From CBDCGS01 sp965216915 (GTDB lineage: Bacteria; Pseudomonadota; Alphaproteobacteria; UBA828): DNA of 64,000 bases. Below are positions 8,591 to 19,465 of the stretch, piece after piece. A program made the position numbers and the translations under genes. Under the pieces are notes generated by a model that saw only the letters and a list, made by a program, of their open reading frames with translations, was not told where the DNA came from and did not search any database. How positions within the stretch are numbered: position 1 is the first letter of the stretch; each line of letters starts with the position of its first letter. The stretch covers positions 620,001-684,000 of the forward strand of contig CBDCGS010000010.1 in assembly GCA_965216915.1 (NCBI GenBank), read 5' to 3'.

Positions 8591-9571
8591 ATGAGCGAGC
8601 AGTTTGAGTGGGAGATACCGCGCTCGGCTCAGCCGAAGCCCGGCGACGCGATGTTCGACCTCGAACAGTGTCTGAGCGGGGTTTTGGCCTTGCGCGCGAC
8701 CATTCCCGACGACGCATTTACGGCAAGCGTGCTGGGGACGGAACGCGCCGGGAACGCCGTGTTGATCGGTGGTGATGGCCTGGTCCTGACGATTGGCTAT
8801 TTGATCGCGGAAGCCGAGACCGTGTGGTTGACCACGATCGACGGCAAGGTCGTGGCGGGTCATGCGCTCGGCTACGACTACGAGACCGGCTTCGGCCTGG
8901 TGCAAGCGCTCGGCGCGCTCGACGTGACGCCGATACCGCTCGGCAGCTCGCGTGCGCTCGATGTGGGCGATCCGGTGATCGTGGCGGGCGAGGGGGGCCT
9001 TTCTCACGCGCTCAATGCGCGCATCACGGCCAAGCGCGAGTTTGCCGGCTACTGGGAGTATGTGCTCGACGAGGCGATTTTCACCGCGCCCGCCCATCCG
9101 AACTGGGGTGGCACGGCGCTCATCGATCGGCATGGCACGCTCTGCGGCGTCGGCTCGCTGCTTGTGCAGCAGGCCGGCGCTGACGAGGAATCGTCGCTGG
9201 ATGGCAACATGATCGTCCCGATCGACCTTTTTCGTTCCATCGGCGACGAGCTGCGCCACTATGGCCGCGTGCAGAAGCCGTCGCGCCCGTGGCTCGGCTT
9301 CTACGTGACGGAGGCCGAGGACAGTTTGGTCGTCGCGGGCCTCGCGCCGGAGGCCCCCGCGGAGCAAGCGGGCGTGGAGGTGGGTGATGTCGTGTTGGCA
9401 GTTGGCGGCCGTCCCGTCGGCGAGCTGATCGAGCTGTTTCGCTCGATCTGGTCGCTCGGCGAGGCAGGCGTTTCGGTGCCGCTGACCATCATGCGGGACG
9501 GTGATCCGTACGACATCCACGTGCTCTCGGCGAGCCGCGATTCCTTCTTCCGCGTGCCCCGGGTCCACTAG
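8591..9571 (+). CDS. HtrA-like trypsin-fold plus PDZ protein lacking catalytic residues (pseudoprotease)
   Basis: This is a 326-aa protein if it starts at ATG 8591; an in-frame extension to 8534 is less likely. Residues about 40-210 follow the S1C protease layout and about 225-315 form a PDZ domain (GDVVLAVGGRPV). The usual catalytic His motif TNxHV is replaced by LTIGYLI, the Asp motif by YETGFGLVQ, and the GNSGG serine loop by NWGGTAL, so all three catalytic residues appear to be missing. No signal peptide is evident, suggesting a cytoplasmic binding or scaffold role. The fold assignment is solid; the function is not known. Confidence 0.8.
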   Translation: MSEQFEWEIPRSAQPKPGDAMFDLEQCLSGVLALRATIPDDAFTASVLGTERAGNAVLIGGDGLVLTIGYLIAEAETVWLTTIDGKVVAGHALGYDYETGFGLVQALGALDVTPIPLGSSRALDVGDPVIVAGEGGLSHALNARITAKREFAGYWEYVLDEAIFTAPAHPNWGGTALIDRHGTLCGVGSLLVQQAGADEESSLDGNMIVPIDLFRSIGDELRHYGRVQKPSRPWLGFYVTEAEDSLVVAGLAPEAPAEQAGVEVGDVVLAVGGRPVGELIELFRSIWSLGEAGVSVPLTIMRDGDPYDIHVLSASRDSFFRVPRVH

Positions 9572-9749
9572 ACTAGCGGAGCCGCCGGCGCTCACAGACG
9601 CCTCGGAAGCGGTCACCCAGGCGGGATCCGTGTTCGCCGCTGGCCAAGCGCCGCCTTCGCCGAGTGCCGCCTTTAACGAATGCTTGTCATTAAGCGGCCT
9701 ATCGTCGCCAGCCGCCAATTGGCATATCGCCAACGAGAGCCGGGCCGAC

Positions 9750-11447
<1,698 letters not shown>

Positions 11448-11572
11448 CCGTCGTCCCGGCCGCGTGGCAGCCACCGGCGCGCCACTCTCCACGAAAGATC
11501 TCGTTCCCGGCCGCCGCGTGAGGTGGCAAACCCTCTGGCGGTCGTCCGCGGTCCTGTGCGACATGTGCTGCC

Positions 11573-12922
11573 ATGAGATGGCTTTACGACCCGCGCGCCT
11601 ACGAATTTGCGAACCCGGTCGCGAGCTGGTGGGAGGCGTCCGCGGGCGATTCGCCCGAGACTCCCGCGCTGGCAGGCGAGGTGCGGTGTGACGTGGCGGT
11701 GATCGGCGGCGGCTATACCGGGCTTTCCGCCGCCTACCATCTCGCGCGCGATCACGGCGCCGATGTGCGGGTTCTCGAGGCGGGTCGGCCGGGCTGGGGC
11801 GCCTCGGGTCGCAATGGCGGGTTCTGTGGACCGGGAGCCACCAAGCTTTCCTACGGCACCATGGTATCTCGGTTCGGCTTGGACGCAACGCGCTGGTTCG
11901 GACGCACACAGCGCGAGGCGGTGGAGCTGGTTGCCGCGCTCTTGGCGGCCGAAGGCATCGATGCCGAGAAGACCGGCGCCCGCGGCGAGATCTGCTTCGC
12001 CCACAAGCCGAACCGCGTTGCCGGCCTGCGGGCGAAGGCGGACGAGGCGCGCGGCGTTTTCCCGTTCGACACCGAGCTCTTGGACCGTTCGGCGTGCCAC
12101 GCCTTCGGGATCGGTGGGCCCGCGGTCCACGGCGGACTCTTGATCAAGGGGCCCTTTGGCCTCCACCCGCTCAAGTTCTGCCGCGGTCTCGCGCGCGCCG
12201 CCGCGCGGCAGGGGGCGACCATCCATGGCGATGCCGCCGTCGTCGGCTGGCGCCGTGAGGGAGCGGAGCACCTGCTCCGCACCGCACACGGATCGGTGCG
12301 CGCGCGCAAGGTGATCATCGGCACCAACGGCTACACGGCAGACACGCTGCTCGAGGCTCTCGGCGGCCGCGTGCTGCCGGCGCTCTCCAGCATCTTCGTG
12401 ACGCGTCCCTTAACGCCGGCCGAGCAGCGTGACCAGGGTTGGACGACGACCGACATCGCCTTCGACACGCGCACGCTCTTGCACTATGTGCGCCTGCTCC
12501 CCGATGGCCGGTTTCTCTTCGGCAGTCGCGGCGGCCTCGACGCCTCGCCGGCGGGGGCTGCCCGCGGCCAGCGCGCGATGCACGGTGTGTTCAAGCGCAT
12601 GTTTCCCGCCTGGGCCCACGTCGAGGTCACCCACGCTTGGAGCGGCTTCGTGTGTCTTGCGCGTGACCGGGTCGCACATATCGGCTTTGTTGGCGGCGAG
12701 CCCTCGATCATCGCGGCGCTCGCCTACCACGGCAGCGGTGTCGCCGCGGCCAACTGGTCGGGGCGCCTCGCGGCGCGGCTCGCGGCCGGTGCGGCGACCA
12801 TCGAGGCCGATGTGCCGCCGATGATGCGGGGCGCGCCGCCGCGCTTCCCGATGCCCGCGCTCCGCACGCTCTACCTGAGGCTTGCCTATCTGCGCTACAC
12901 CGTCACCGACGAGTGGCTGTGA
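11573..12922 (+). CDS. FAD-dependent amine/amino-acid oxidoreductase (DAO family)
   Basis: This 449-aa protein has a dinucleotide-binding motif VIGGGYTGLSAAYHLA at about residues 43-58, followed by LEAGRPGWGASGRNGGF, a pattern seen in gamma-glutamylputrescine oxidase (PuuB/OrdL)-like flavoproteins. C-terminal YHGSGVAAANWSGRL fits the FAD-contacting end of the family. It probably oxidises a secondary or primary amine with oxygen as acceptor; the substrate cannot be read from the sequence. It is convergent with the methyltransferase gene, 17 bases from its stop. Confidence 0.88.
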   Translation: MRWLYDPRAYEFANPVASWWEASAGDSPETPALAGEVRCDVAVIGGGYTGLSAAYHLARDHGADVRVLEAGRPGWGASGRNGGFCGPGATKLSYGTMVSRFGLDATRWFGRTQREAVELVAALLAAEGIDAEKTGARGEICFAHKPNRVAGLRAKADEARGVFPFDTELLDRSACHAFGIGGPAVHGGLLIKGPFGLHPLKFCRGLARAAARQGATIHGDAAVVGWRREGAEHLLRTAHGSVRARKVIIGTNGYTADTLLEALGGRVLPALSSIFVTRPLTPAEQRDQGWTTTDIAFDTRTLLHYVRLLPDGRFLFGSRGGLDASPAGAARGQRAMHGVFKRMFPAWAHVEVTHAWSGFVCLARDRVAHIGFVGGEPSIIAALAYHGSGVAAANWSGRLAARLAAGAATIEADVPPMMRGAPPRFPMPALRTLYLRLAYLRYTVTDEWL

Positions 12923-12939
12923 TACGTCCGCGGATGGCG

Positions 12940-13773
12940 TCAGCCCCGTGCCCGGCAGAGAATCTCGATCGGGATGAGGCGCCCGTCTTGCAGAGCTTTC
13001 GACGTGTTGGCGATGGCGTCGGGCGCGAGCGCCCCGTGGATGAGATGGACGGCGCGATGTGGGGGCTTTTCGCCGCGCTCGACCATCGCCTTGGCGCGTG
13101 CGCCATAGGCGATTGCTTCCGCCGCCGTGTCGCGGCACAGCTCAATCGTGAAGCCTGCGGCCTCGAGCCGTTGGCGGGTCTCCTCCGCCGTTGAGAGGAA
13201 GCTCGATGCGGCCGTGCGCGCCCACGGTGTCGGATAGTCCAACGGGCCACCCGGCCCTTGCGTCGGTTCGGAGAGCGCGAGCCATCCGCCCGGCTTGAGC
13301 ACCCGGCGGATCTCGCGGTAAAGCGCGTCACGGTCGGCGATGTTCATCGAGACGTTCATCGAATACCCGCCGTCGAAGCTGCGGTCGGCGAAAGGCGTCG
13401 CGAGCGCGTCACCCTGCTCGATGGTGACCAGATCCGAGAGACCGAGCAGTGCCGTGAGGTGTCGTGCGGCCGCGCAAAACTCCTCCGTCAGATCGATCCC
13501 CGTGACGCGGCAGCCGAACCGGGCTGCGATCTGGCGAGCCGGACCGCCGATCCCGCTCCCGACATCGAGAAGATGACTTTCCGCCGTCGCCGGAATCAGC
13601 GCGAGAAGCTCTTCGGTCGCCTCCATCCCGCGGCCATGGAATTGATCATAGGGCGCGAGATCGGCGAGGTTCGGCCGCGCGGGGTCAACGCCGTCGTCAC
13701 GCAGGGCGGCTTGGAGGCGCTCCAAGAGCTTGCCGCTCGAATAATGTGCCGAGATGTCTGGTGTATGGTCCAC
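12940..13773 (-). CDS. Class I SAM-dependent methyltransferase
   Basis: This 277-aa protein has a classical SAM-binding motif I (LLDVGSGIGGPARQIA, about residues 68-83), an acidic residue ending strand 2 (VTGIDLTEEF), and motif III-like LKPGGWLALSEP. The layout resembles sarcosine/dimethylglycine or small-molecule methyltransferases acting on amines or lipids. This would fit the convergent flavin amine oxidase next door, but the link is only positional. The substrate is unknown. An intergenic region of about 280 bases separates it from the divergent FecR-domain gene. Confidence 0.88.
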   Translation of the reverse strand: MDHTPDISAHYSSGKLLERLQAALRDDGVDPARPNLADLAPYDQFHGRGMEATEELLALIPATAESHLLDVGSGIGGPARQIAARFGCRVTGIDLTEEFCAAARHLTALLGLSDLVTIEQGDALATPFADRSFDGGYSMNVSMNIADRDALYREIRRVLKPGGWLALSEPTQGPGGPLDYPTPWARTAASSFLSTAEETRQRLEAAGFTIELCRDTAAEAIAYGARAKAMVERGEKPPHRAVHLIHGALAPDAIANTSKALQDGRLIPIEILCRARG

Positions 13774-13936
13774 AGTCGTCCTCCGCGCCGTTGGCCTGGA
13801 CGATAGCAGGTCGAATGCTCGGCGTGTGTCGGATTGTGGAGCGGCGACGCCCCATGAGCGCGGCGCGGTATCGTCGTTAATCCACCAACCAACGTGCGCA
13901 TTTCGTCGCGCGTCCTAACCATATCGGGCTGTTCGC

Positions 13937-13964
13937 TTGACCTCTTCCGGCATCGGGGTACGGT
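13937..13964 (+). promoter_or_regulatory. Weak candidate promoter for the FecR-domain gene
   Basis: TTGACC at 13937 and TACGGT at 13959 are spaced by 16 bases, about 85 bases upstream of ATG 14050. A short inverted repeat (CGGACC-AAA-GGTCCG, 13999-14013) lies in the would-be leader. This is a consensus-likeness argument only. Confidence 0.25.
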
Positions 13965-14049
13965 GGGTGCGAGGGTGCGCCGGGGCAAGAAACCAAAACG
14001 GACCAAAGGTCCGCCGCAATAATTTGGCGGATGCGAGGGAGAACGGACG

Positions 14050-16509
14050 ATGGGCATCGAGCCCACCGAGGCGGTCGCCGCGGACGACGCGGCGTCGAAC
14101 GCGCTCGGCTTCGAAACGATCGTGGTGCCGGCACCCGGTGAGGCGGAGGTGCGCGTCGATGCCATCGTGCTCGAGGCCGAGTTCATGCGGATCGGGGACG
14201 ACCTCGTGCTCGTCGCGCCGACGGCCGAGAAGACTCTGGTCAAGCGATACTTTGCGCTCGAATCGCCGCCGGCATTGATCACCGACAGCGGTGCCGCGGT
14301 GCCGGCCTCGCTCGCGATGGCACTTGCGCGCTCATCGATGCCGGCTTGGCAGGCGCAGCGGCTCGGCGCACTCGACCCTAGGCCCGTGGGCCGCGTCACA
14401 ACGCTGTGCGGTCGCGCGAGCGCGGTGCGCGCGGACGGTGCATCCGCAGCGCTTGCCGTCGGTACGTCGATATTCCAAGGAGACCTGGTCGAGACCGAAC
14501 GCGGCACCGAGGTCGTGATCGCGTTCAACGACGATAGCGTCCTCACGCTCGCCGAGAACGCGCGCGTGATGATCAGTGCGTTTGCCTTCGACGAGAAAAC
14601 CGCACAGGGCGCGGCCACCCTCTCGGTTCTTACCGGCACGTTCGTGTTCGCCGCCGGACGCATCGCGTCGCGTCGTCCCGCGTTGATGCGGCTTGCGACC
14701 CCGGCGCTGGCGCTCACCGTGCGCGGACAGGTGCGCTTTGGCCGCGCGCGGGGCGGGGGCCTCGATACTGTCGTGCTGTTGCCACAAGAGCCGCGCGCCG
14801 AGGACGAGAACGAAAGCCCAGCGCCGGCCGAGCTCCGTGTGGACGCGCTGCTGAAGGCCGGGCCGCGCCATGCGTTGCTCGCCACACCTTTTGCGGCCGC
14901 GAGCGCGAAGGGGGCCTTTGCGGAGGTGATTGCGTCAGACATGGGCGAGGACGAGGTGGTAGCCCTTTTTGGCGCGCACGCCCGCATCGAGTCGAACGAC
15001 GACGGTCTTGACGAAGAACCCTCGGCCGGAGCGGACCCCGGGGAGATCGACGTTGTCCCCGAGGCCGAAGACGCGATGGCCGCACGGAACGGCGAGGGCG
15101 CGCCGAGCATGGAGTTCGATTTTGCCGCGATGGCGTCACCGTCTCCCTGCGAGGCGGCGCCGGTCGATGATGCGCCGGTCGATGACGCGGCGAACGACGA
15201 GGAACCGGCGGTCGCGGCGCTTGTGGTCGATGAGGACGCAGACCCCGTCGCGAACGACGTGGAAGAGCTGGCCGACGAGGATGAGACGACCGTCGAAGAT
15301 AAGGATGCGGGTCCCCGGTCCGCGTCTGAGCCTGCGGAACGGGTGTCCGCGCCCGAGCGCGTCGCGTCACAGCGCGACTTAGAAACGGCGCGGGCCGCGG
15401 CGCGCATGGCGACGGTCAGGGTCGACGCCGCGATCGCGGACGCCGAGCGCGCGCAACGGACGCTCGAGGTGGACATGGCGCAGGGCAAACGGGTGAGTGC
15501 GTCCGACGTCGCAGCGGTTTCGGCCGCGGTGGAGCGCGCACAGGCCGTCTTATCCGCGGCATCCGATGCGGCGGCACGCGTCGCGACACTCGAAGCGCGC
15601 GCGGCCACGGCCGGGCGTGCGCTGGCGAGCGTCCCGGAGGCCCCAAAGGAGGAGCCGACCGCCGCTCGCCCCGACCGGTCGGCGGAGCTCTCTCGATGCA
15701 CGGCGCCGGTCGTGGACGAAACGGATCCTGGCACGGCACCGCCGACGGTGTCGGAGCCATGCGATGACGACCAGGACGCTGGGTCTGAACCGCCGAAGGC
15801 TCCAACGCATGCGACGCCGGCGGCGGAGACGACCGTGTCGCCGACGCCCAAGATGGCCCCTGCCGACGCGTCCTCGCTTGCGAGCAGCGCGCAGTCCGAC
15901 GACACGCTCTTACTTGGAAGCGGAGAGACGGAAGGGATCGCGCCGACTATCGACGCGGAAGAGTTGATCGATTGGCACTACGACGCGGCCAAGACGCGCG
16001 ACGCCTCGATTCTCGGCGCAGCCGCCGAAGGCGGCGTCGGAGCGGACAACGTGGCCGAACGCTCGGCGCCTTCGGCCAATCTCGATCAGGCTCTTGGTGA
16101 TGCGGCCATGATCGACGAGGGATTTCGCGAAGCCCTGCGCGTTGGGCTCTTGGCAGAGGGTGGCGAGGCCACGTCCACCGGGTCGACGGTCGCAGCCACC
16201 GCGCCCGATGCGGAGGAACCGCGGGGTGAGCCCGGGGTCGCCACCAACCGATCGGCGCGCGAGACGATCGACGAGGAGACGGCGCCGTCGTCCACCGTCG
16301 CGCCCGACGCCGCTGCCGATGACGAGGGGCCGCTCAAGGGTGGCGAGAGGCTCGTGCTTGGGGCGCCGCGGGACCATGGCGCACTATTGGTTGAGGCTCG
16401 CGGCCACCGGGTCGCGGCGCGTTCGGCCGATCTGACGCTTCGGCTCGGACCGGCGAGCCCGGACGACCGGTTGGGGCACCGCGCTAAGTCAGCGTCAAAG
16501 CAAGATTGA
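14050..16509 (+). CDS. FecR-domain protein with long acidic Ala/Asp/Glu-rich tail
   Basis: This 819-aa protein has a FecR-like domain at about residues 110-235 (GDLVETERGTEVVIAFNDDS, then LTLAENARVMI and LATPALALTVRG). It lacks a signal peptide and a transmembrane segment, so it is not a standard FecR anti-sigma factor. The remaining 560 residues are low-complexity and acidic, with one coiled-coil-like stretch at about 440-525. Such FecR-domain proteins occur near repeat-adhesin and export systems in alphaproteobacteria, but no adhesin is in view. The last 26 bases overlap the zinc-ribbon gene on the opposite strand. The role is unknown. Confidence 0.82.
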   Translation: MGIEPTEAVAADDAASNALGFETIVVPAPGEAEVRVDAIVLEAEFMRIGDDLVLVAPTAEKTLVKRYFALESPPALITDSGAAVPASLAMALARSSMPAWQAQRLGALDPRPVGRVTTLCGRASAVRADGASAALAVGTSIFQGDLVETERGTEVVIAFNDDSVLTLAENARVMISAFAFDEKTAQGAATLSVLTGTFVFAAGRIASRRPALMRLATPALALTVRGQVRFGRARGGGLDTVVLLPQEPRAEDENESPAPAELRVDALLKAGPRHALLATPFAAASAKGAFAEVIASDMGEDEVVALFGAHARIESNDDGLDEEPSAGADPGEIDVVPEAEDAMAARNGEGAPSMEFDFAAMASPSPCEAAPVDDAPVDDAANDEEPAVAALVVDEDADPVANDVEELADEDETTVEDKDAGPRSASEPAERVSAPERVASQRDLETARAAARMATVRVDAAIADAERAQRTLEVDMAQGKRVSASDVAAVSAAVERAQAVLSAASDAAARVATLEARAATAGRALASVPEAPKEEPTAARPDRSAELSRCTAPVVDETDPGTAPPTVSEPCDDDQDAGSEPPKAPTHATPAAETTVSPTPKMAPADASSLASSAQSDDTLLLGSGETEGIAPTIDAEELIDWHYDAAKTRDASILGAAAEGGVGADNVAERSAPSANLDQALGDAAMIDEGFREALRVGLLAEGGEATSTGSTVAATAPDAEEPRGEPGVATNRSARETIDEETAPSSTVAPDAAADDEGPLKGGERLVLGAPRDHGALLVEARGHRVAARSADLTLRLGPASPDDRLGHRAKSASKQD

Positions 16510-16723
16510 TCGCGATCGCGCCCGCGAACAAAGCGACAATCACCGGGATCTTCCAGGCCAGCTCGCCGCGCAAGCGCGCACCGCAGCCGCCGCACGCGCT
16601 GTCGGCCTTCGGAACGAAGTGACTGCAGCGTCGGCACGCTACTCGCGGTCCCGTGATGTCGCGGCCGCAGGCGCCGCATATTTGCGTGTCGACCGCGACG
16701 TTGCAGAAGGGGCAAACGGTCAT
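16484..16723 (-). CDS. Small double zinc-ribbon membrane protein
   Basis: This 79-aa protein has four CxxC pairs (CPFC, CGAC, CRRC, CGGC), enough to bind two zinc ions, followed by one C-terminal membrane helix (about residues 57-78). Its start overlaps the stop of the PH-domain gene by four bases (ATGA), so the two are co-translated. A longer open frame exists upstream but is antisense-type read-through; the overlap decides the start. It is likely anchored in the inner membrane with the ribbons in the cytoplasm. Its partner is unknown. Confidence 0.78.
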   Translation of the reverse strand: MTVCPFCNVAVDTQICGACGRDITGPRVACRRCSHFVPKADSACGGCGARLRGELAWKIPVIVALFAGAIAINLALTLT

Positions 16724-17181
16724 GCGCTGCGCGCCGCCGCCACCGTGTCGCCGATCGCCTTGGCGTTCGCGCGATTGTCCGCCATCCCGGCGCGGTGGAA
16801 TTTCGCGACGAAGGGCTGCGCCGGATCGCGGATCATGATGTGCGTGAAGATCGGGCCGGTACGCGTTTTCGCCGGCGGCATGCGGTCGAGCGCATATTCG
16901 GAGACCTCGCGCACCGCCGCCTTGCCGCCGCTGACCCGCAGCACGATCAGCCGCCGGTCGGTCAGGCCGACGATATACTCCTTGGTGAGCAGCGCGACGG
17001 CGATGACGCCCGGGAGAATGGCGAGGCACATCAGCGCGCAGATCACAAGAATATGCGGCTGCTTGACGCCGTAGGCATGGTGCTTCAGCGTTTCTCCGTC
17101 GTGCAGGTGATCTCGCAACGCCTGTTTCACGGTCTGCGGTGTGTATCGCGCGATGGTTACCTCCCTCGATTGCGTGTGCAT
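16720..17181 (-). CDS. Membrane protein with bacterial PH-like domain
   Basis: This 153-aa protein has one or two hydrophobic segments at about residues 44-66 (VICALMCLAILPGVIAVAL), followed by LTDRRLIVLRVSGGK, a pattern typical of bacterial PH-like domains. It is the first gene of a two-gene unit with the zinc-ribbon protein. It is the last clearly chromosomal gene before the phage module. No enzymatic motif is visible. Confidence 0.72.
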   Translation of the reverse strand: MHTQSREVTIARYTPQTVKQALRDHLHDGETLKHHAYGVKQPHILVICALMCLAILPGVIAVALLTKEYIVGLTDRRLIVLRVSGGKAAVREVSEYALDRMPPAKTRTGPIFTHIMIRDPAQPFVAKFHRAGMADNRANAKAIGDTVAAARSA

Positions 17182-17248
17182 TCATCTTAGCCGCCGACAC
17201 GCGGTCCGACAGTGACCGTGCGCACGCTCCCTCGCTGCGTGTTCTCAT

Positions 17249-17276
17249 TTGACCGAGGCCGTCGCGACCCTTACAC
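17249..17276 (+). promoter_or_regulatory. Weak candidate promoter ahead of the terminase genes
   Basis: TTGACC (17249-17254) and TTACAC (17271-17276) are spaced by 16 bases, about 90 bases upstream of the small terminase start. The junction between chromosome and phage genes must lie in or near 17182-17366, where I see no tRNA, integrase or attachment repeat. The promoter is consensus-likeness only. Confidence 0.2.
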
Positions 17277-17366
17277 CGCTCACGAAATGCATGTTGGAGA
17301 TTGTGCGCCCGCTGGTGAGCCGCCCGCGGGTTTTTCGTGTCTTGACTTCGCGATAGCGCCGCGCCG

Positions 17367-17963
17367 ATGACCGTACTTGCCGTGAGAAGGCGGCGTTTCG
17401 CCGTCGAATATATCCAAGACCTCGATCCGGAGGCCGCCGCCCGACGCGCCGGCTACGATACGCGGAGTGCGCGTGCGACGGGACGGCGGTTGCTGGCGGA
17501 CCCCGCCGTGCAGGAGGCCATCAAGGTCGCGGCCAAGGGGCGTGGCCAAGGGGCGCTCGCGCGCGTGACGCGCACCGCGGTCGTCGAGACCCTCGCGCAC
17601 ATCGCCTTCGCGCGCATCACCGATTATGTGGACCTCGACGAGGTCGGCCTCGCGGCGCTGCCCTACGAGAAGGTGGTGCCGATACAGGAGGTCGTGCTGG
17701 AACCGCGCGCGCCGGCCCGCGGCGCCGATGCCGCCGAGGAGGCGGACCCTCCGGGCATGTCGACCCGCAAGGTGCGCATCAAGCTCGCGGATCGGAAGGC
17801 CGCGCTTGTCGAGCTCTGTAAGATCCTTGGTTACTACCCGACCGGGGAGGGCGCACGCGACCATGGCCACACGCGCGAGCTTTCCGAAACCGAGCGAACT
17901 CAGCGAATCCTTGCGCTCCTTGAGCGCGCGCGAGCGCGCAGCAACGGACCGCCTGCTGACTGA
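17367..17963 (+). CDS. terS: Phage terminase small subunit
   Basis: This 198-aa protein recognises phage DNA for packaging with the large subunit. The N-terminal half has the Terminase_2 pattern: RRFAVEYIQDLDPEAAARRA followed by GY, helix-turn-helix-like spacing, LADPAVQEAI, then a region around FARITDYVDLDE. It overlaps the large-subunit gene by 101 bases. The position at the head of the structural genes is typical. A long linker with GADAAEEADPPG separates the DNA-binding part from the tail. Confidence 0.87.
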   Translation: MTVLAVRRRRFAVEYIQDLDPEAAARRAGYDTRSARATGRRLLADPAVQEAIKVAAKGRGQGALARVTRTAVVETLAHIAFARITDYVDLDEVGLAALPYEKVVPIQEVVLEPRAPARGADAAEEADPPGMSTRKVRIKLADRKAALVELCKILGYYPTGEGARDHGHTRELSETERTQRILALLERARARSNGPPAD

Positions 17964-19422
17964 GCATGCACCGTTGTGGGAGCCGCTGGTCGACGAGGGC
18001 GAGCCCGCCCTGCCGACGCCGCAGCGGCAGGCTTGCGAGAGCCCGGCGGACGTTTTGTTCTACGGCGGCGCCGCCGGGGGCGGAAAGACCGACCTTCTGA
18101 TTGGCCTCGCGCTCACGCAGCATCGCCGCGCCATCATCTTCCGCCGCACCTTCACGCAGCTGCGTGCGATCGAGGACCGGGTTGCCGAGATCCTCGGCGG
18201 CCGGGCCGGCTACAACGCCCAGGCGCGCGTGTGGCAGTTGCTGGACGGTCGGCGGCTCGAGTTCGGCGCCTGCCAACACCCTGGCGATGAGCGCGCGTTT
18301 CAGGGTCGCCCCCACGACCTGAAGGCGTTCGACGAGGTGACCCATTTCACCGAAGCCCAGGTCAGGTTCCTCATGGGCTGGCTGCGCACGACCGTCGCGG
18401 GGCAGCGTTGTCGCGTGGTTTGCACCGGCAACCCGCCCACGACGAGCGAGGGCGACTGGGTGATGCGCGTCTTCGGCCCGTGGCTCGACCCGCAGCATCC
18501 CAATCCTGCGCGGCCCGGTGAGCTTCGCTGGTATGCGACGGTCGACGGCGAGGAGCGGGAATGCGAGACGGGCGCACCGCTTCGCTGGAGGGGAGAGACT
18601 ATCCGGCCCTTGAGCCGTAGCTTCATCCCATCGCGGGTGGAGGATAATCCCTACCTGATCCGCGCCGGCTACAAGGCGACGTTGCAAGCGCTGCCGGAGC
18701 CGCTCCGCTCGCAGATGCTTGAAGGGGCGTTCGGCGCGGGGCGCGAGGACGACCCCTGGGCGGTGGTTCCGACGGCCTGGATCGAGGCCGCGCAGGAGCG
18801 CTGGCGCACGCATGGCGGCGCGCCGAGCGATCCCATGACGGCGCTCGGCGTAGACCCGGCGCGCGGCGGGCGCGATGAGACCGTCGTTGCACCGCGTCAC
18901 GGCGCTTGGTTTGCGAGACAGATTGTGCAACCGGGCCACGCGACCCCCGACGGTCCGGCGGTGGCATCGCTCGTCGTGTCGCTCATGCGTGATGGCGCGG
19001 TGCCTGTGGTCGATGTGATCGGCATCGGGTCGTCGGTCTACGATCACCTTCGCACGGCGGGCGTCCGCGCCCAGGCCTTCAACGGCGCCGCGGCGAGCCA
19101 CGGCCGCGACCGCACCGGCCAGCTGGGCTTTTACAACGCACGGGCCGAGGCCTGGTGGCGTATGCGCGAGGCGCTCGATCCCGCGTCCGGCGAACGGCTC
19201 TGCCTGCCGCCCGATCCGCGCCTGCGCGCCGATCTGGCCGCGCCGCGCTGGAAGCTCACCGCGCGCGGCGTGCTCGTGGAGGCCAAGGACGCGTTGATCA
19301 AGCGCCTCGGGCGCTCGCCCGATCGCGGCGAGGCGGCGGTCTATGCCCTGATGGCGGATACCGCGAGGCGGGTGCGCCGCGCACCTCAGCCGCAGACCGA
19401 TTACGACGTTCTCCGCTACTAG
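17863..19422 (+). CDS. terL: Phage terminase large subunit
   Basis: This is a 519-aa DNA-packaging motor and nuclease. I start it at ATG 17863 because the open frame further left is inside terS. The Walker A motif GGAAGGGKTD is at residues about 67-76, and a conserved VCTGNPPT follows. The C-terminal RNase H-like nuclease has GVDPARGGRDE at about 328 and further acidic positions in DVIGIGSSVYDHL and DRGEAAVYAL. Length and domain order are complete, so it should be functional. Confidence 0.93.
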   Translation: MATRASFPKPSELSESLRSLSARERAATDRLLTEHAPLWEPLVDEGEPALPTPQRQACESPADVLFYGGAAGGGKTDLLIGLALTQHRRAIIFRRTFTQLRAIEDRVAEILGGRAGYNAQARVWQLLDGRRLEFGACQHPGDERAFQGRPHDLKAFDEVTHFTEAQVRFLMGWLRTTVAGQRCRVVCTGNPPTTSEGDWVMRVFGPWLDPQHPNPARPGELRWYATVDGEERECETGAPLRWRGETIRPLSRSFIPSRVEDNPYLIRAGYKATLQALPEPLRSQMLEGAFGAGREDDPWAVVPTAWIEAAQERWRTHGGAPSDPMTALGVDPARGGRDETVVAPRHGAWFARQIVQPGHATPDGPAVASLVVSLMRDGAVPVVDVIGIGSSVYDHLRTAGVRAQAFNGAAASHGRDRTGQLGFYNARAEAWWRMREALDPASGERLCLPPDPRLRADLAAPRWKLTARGVLVEAKDALIKRLGRSPDRGEAAVYALMADTARRVRRAPQPQTDYDVLRY

Positions 19423-19465
19423 CCAATAGGCCGCGGGCGGCTCCCGTGCGCTGCGGCACCGCGTC

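Noticed and set aside
13596..15905. 769-aa minus-strand open frame rich in Ser/Ala
   Set aside because: Antisense to the FecR-domain gene and overlapping the methyltransferase in another frame; low-complexity shadow.
17320..17340. Possible terminator (CCCGCGGG followed by TTTTT)
   Set aside because: The 4-bp palindromic arms cannot form a stable loop; the stem is too weak to call.
17182..17366. Possible phage attachment site at the chromosome/phage border
   Set aside because: No tRNA, no integrase nearby, and the right end of the element is outside the window, so no repeat can be matched.
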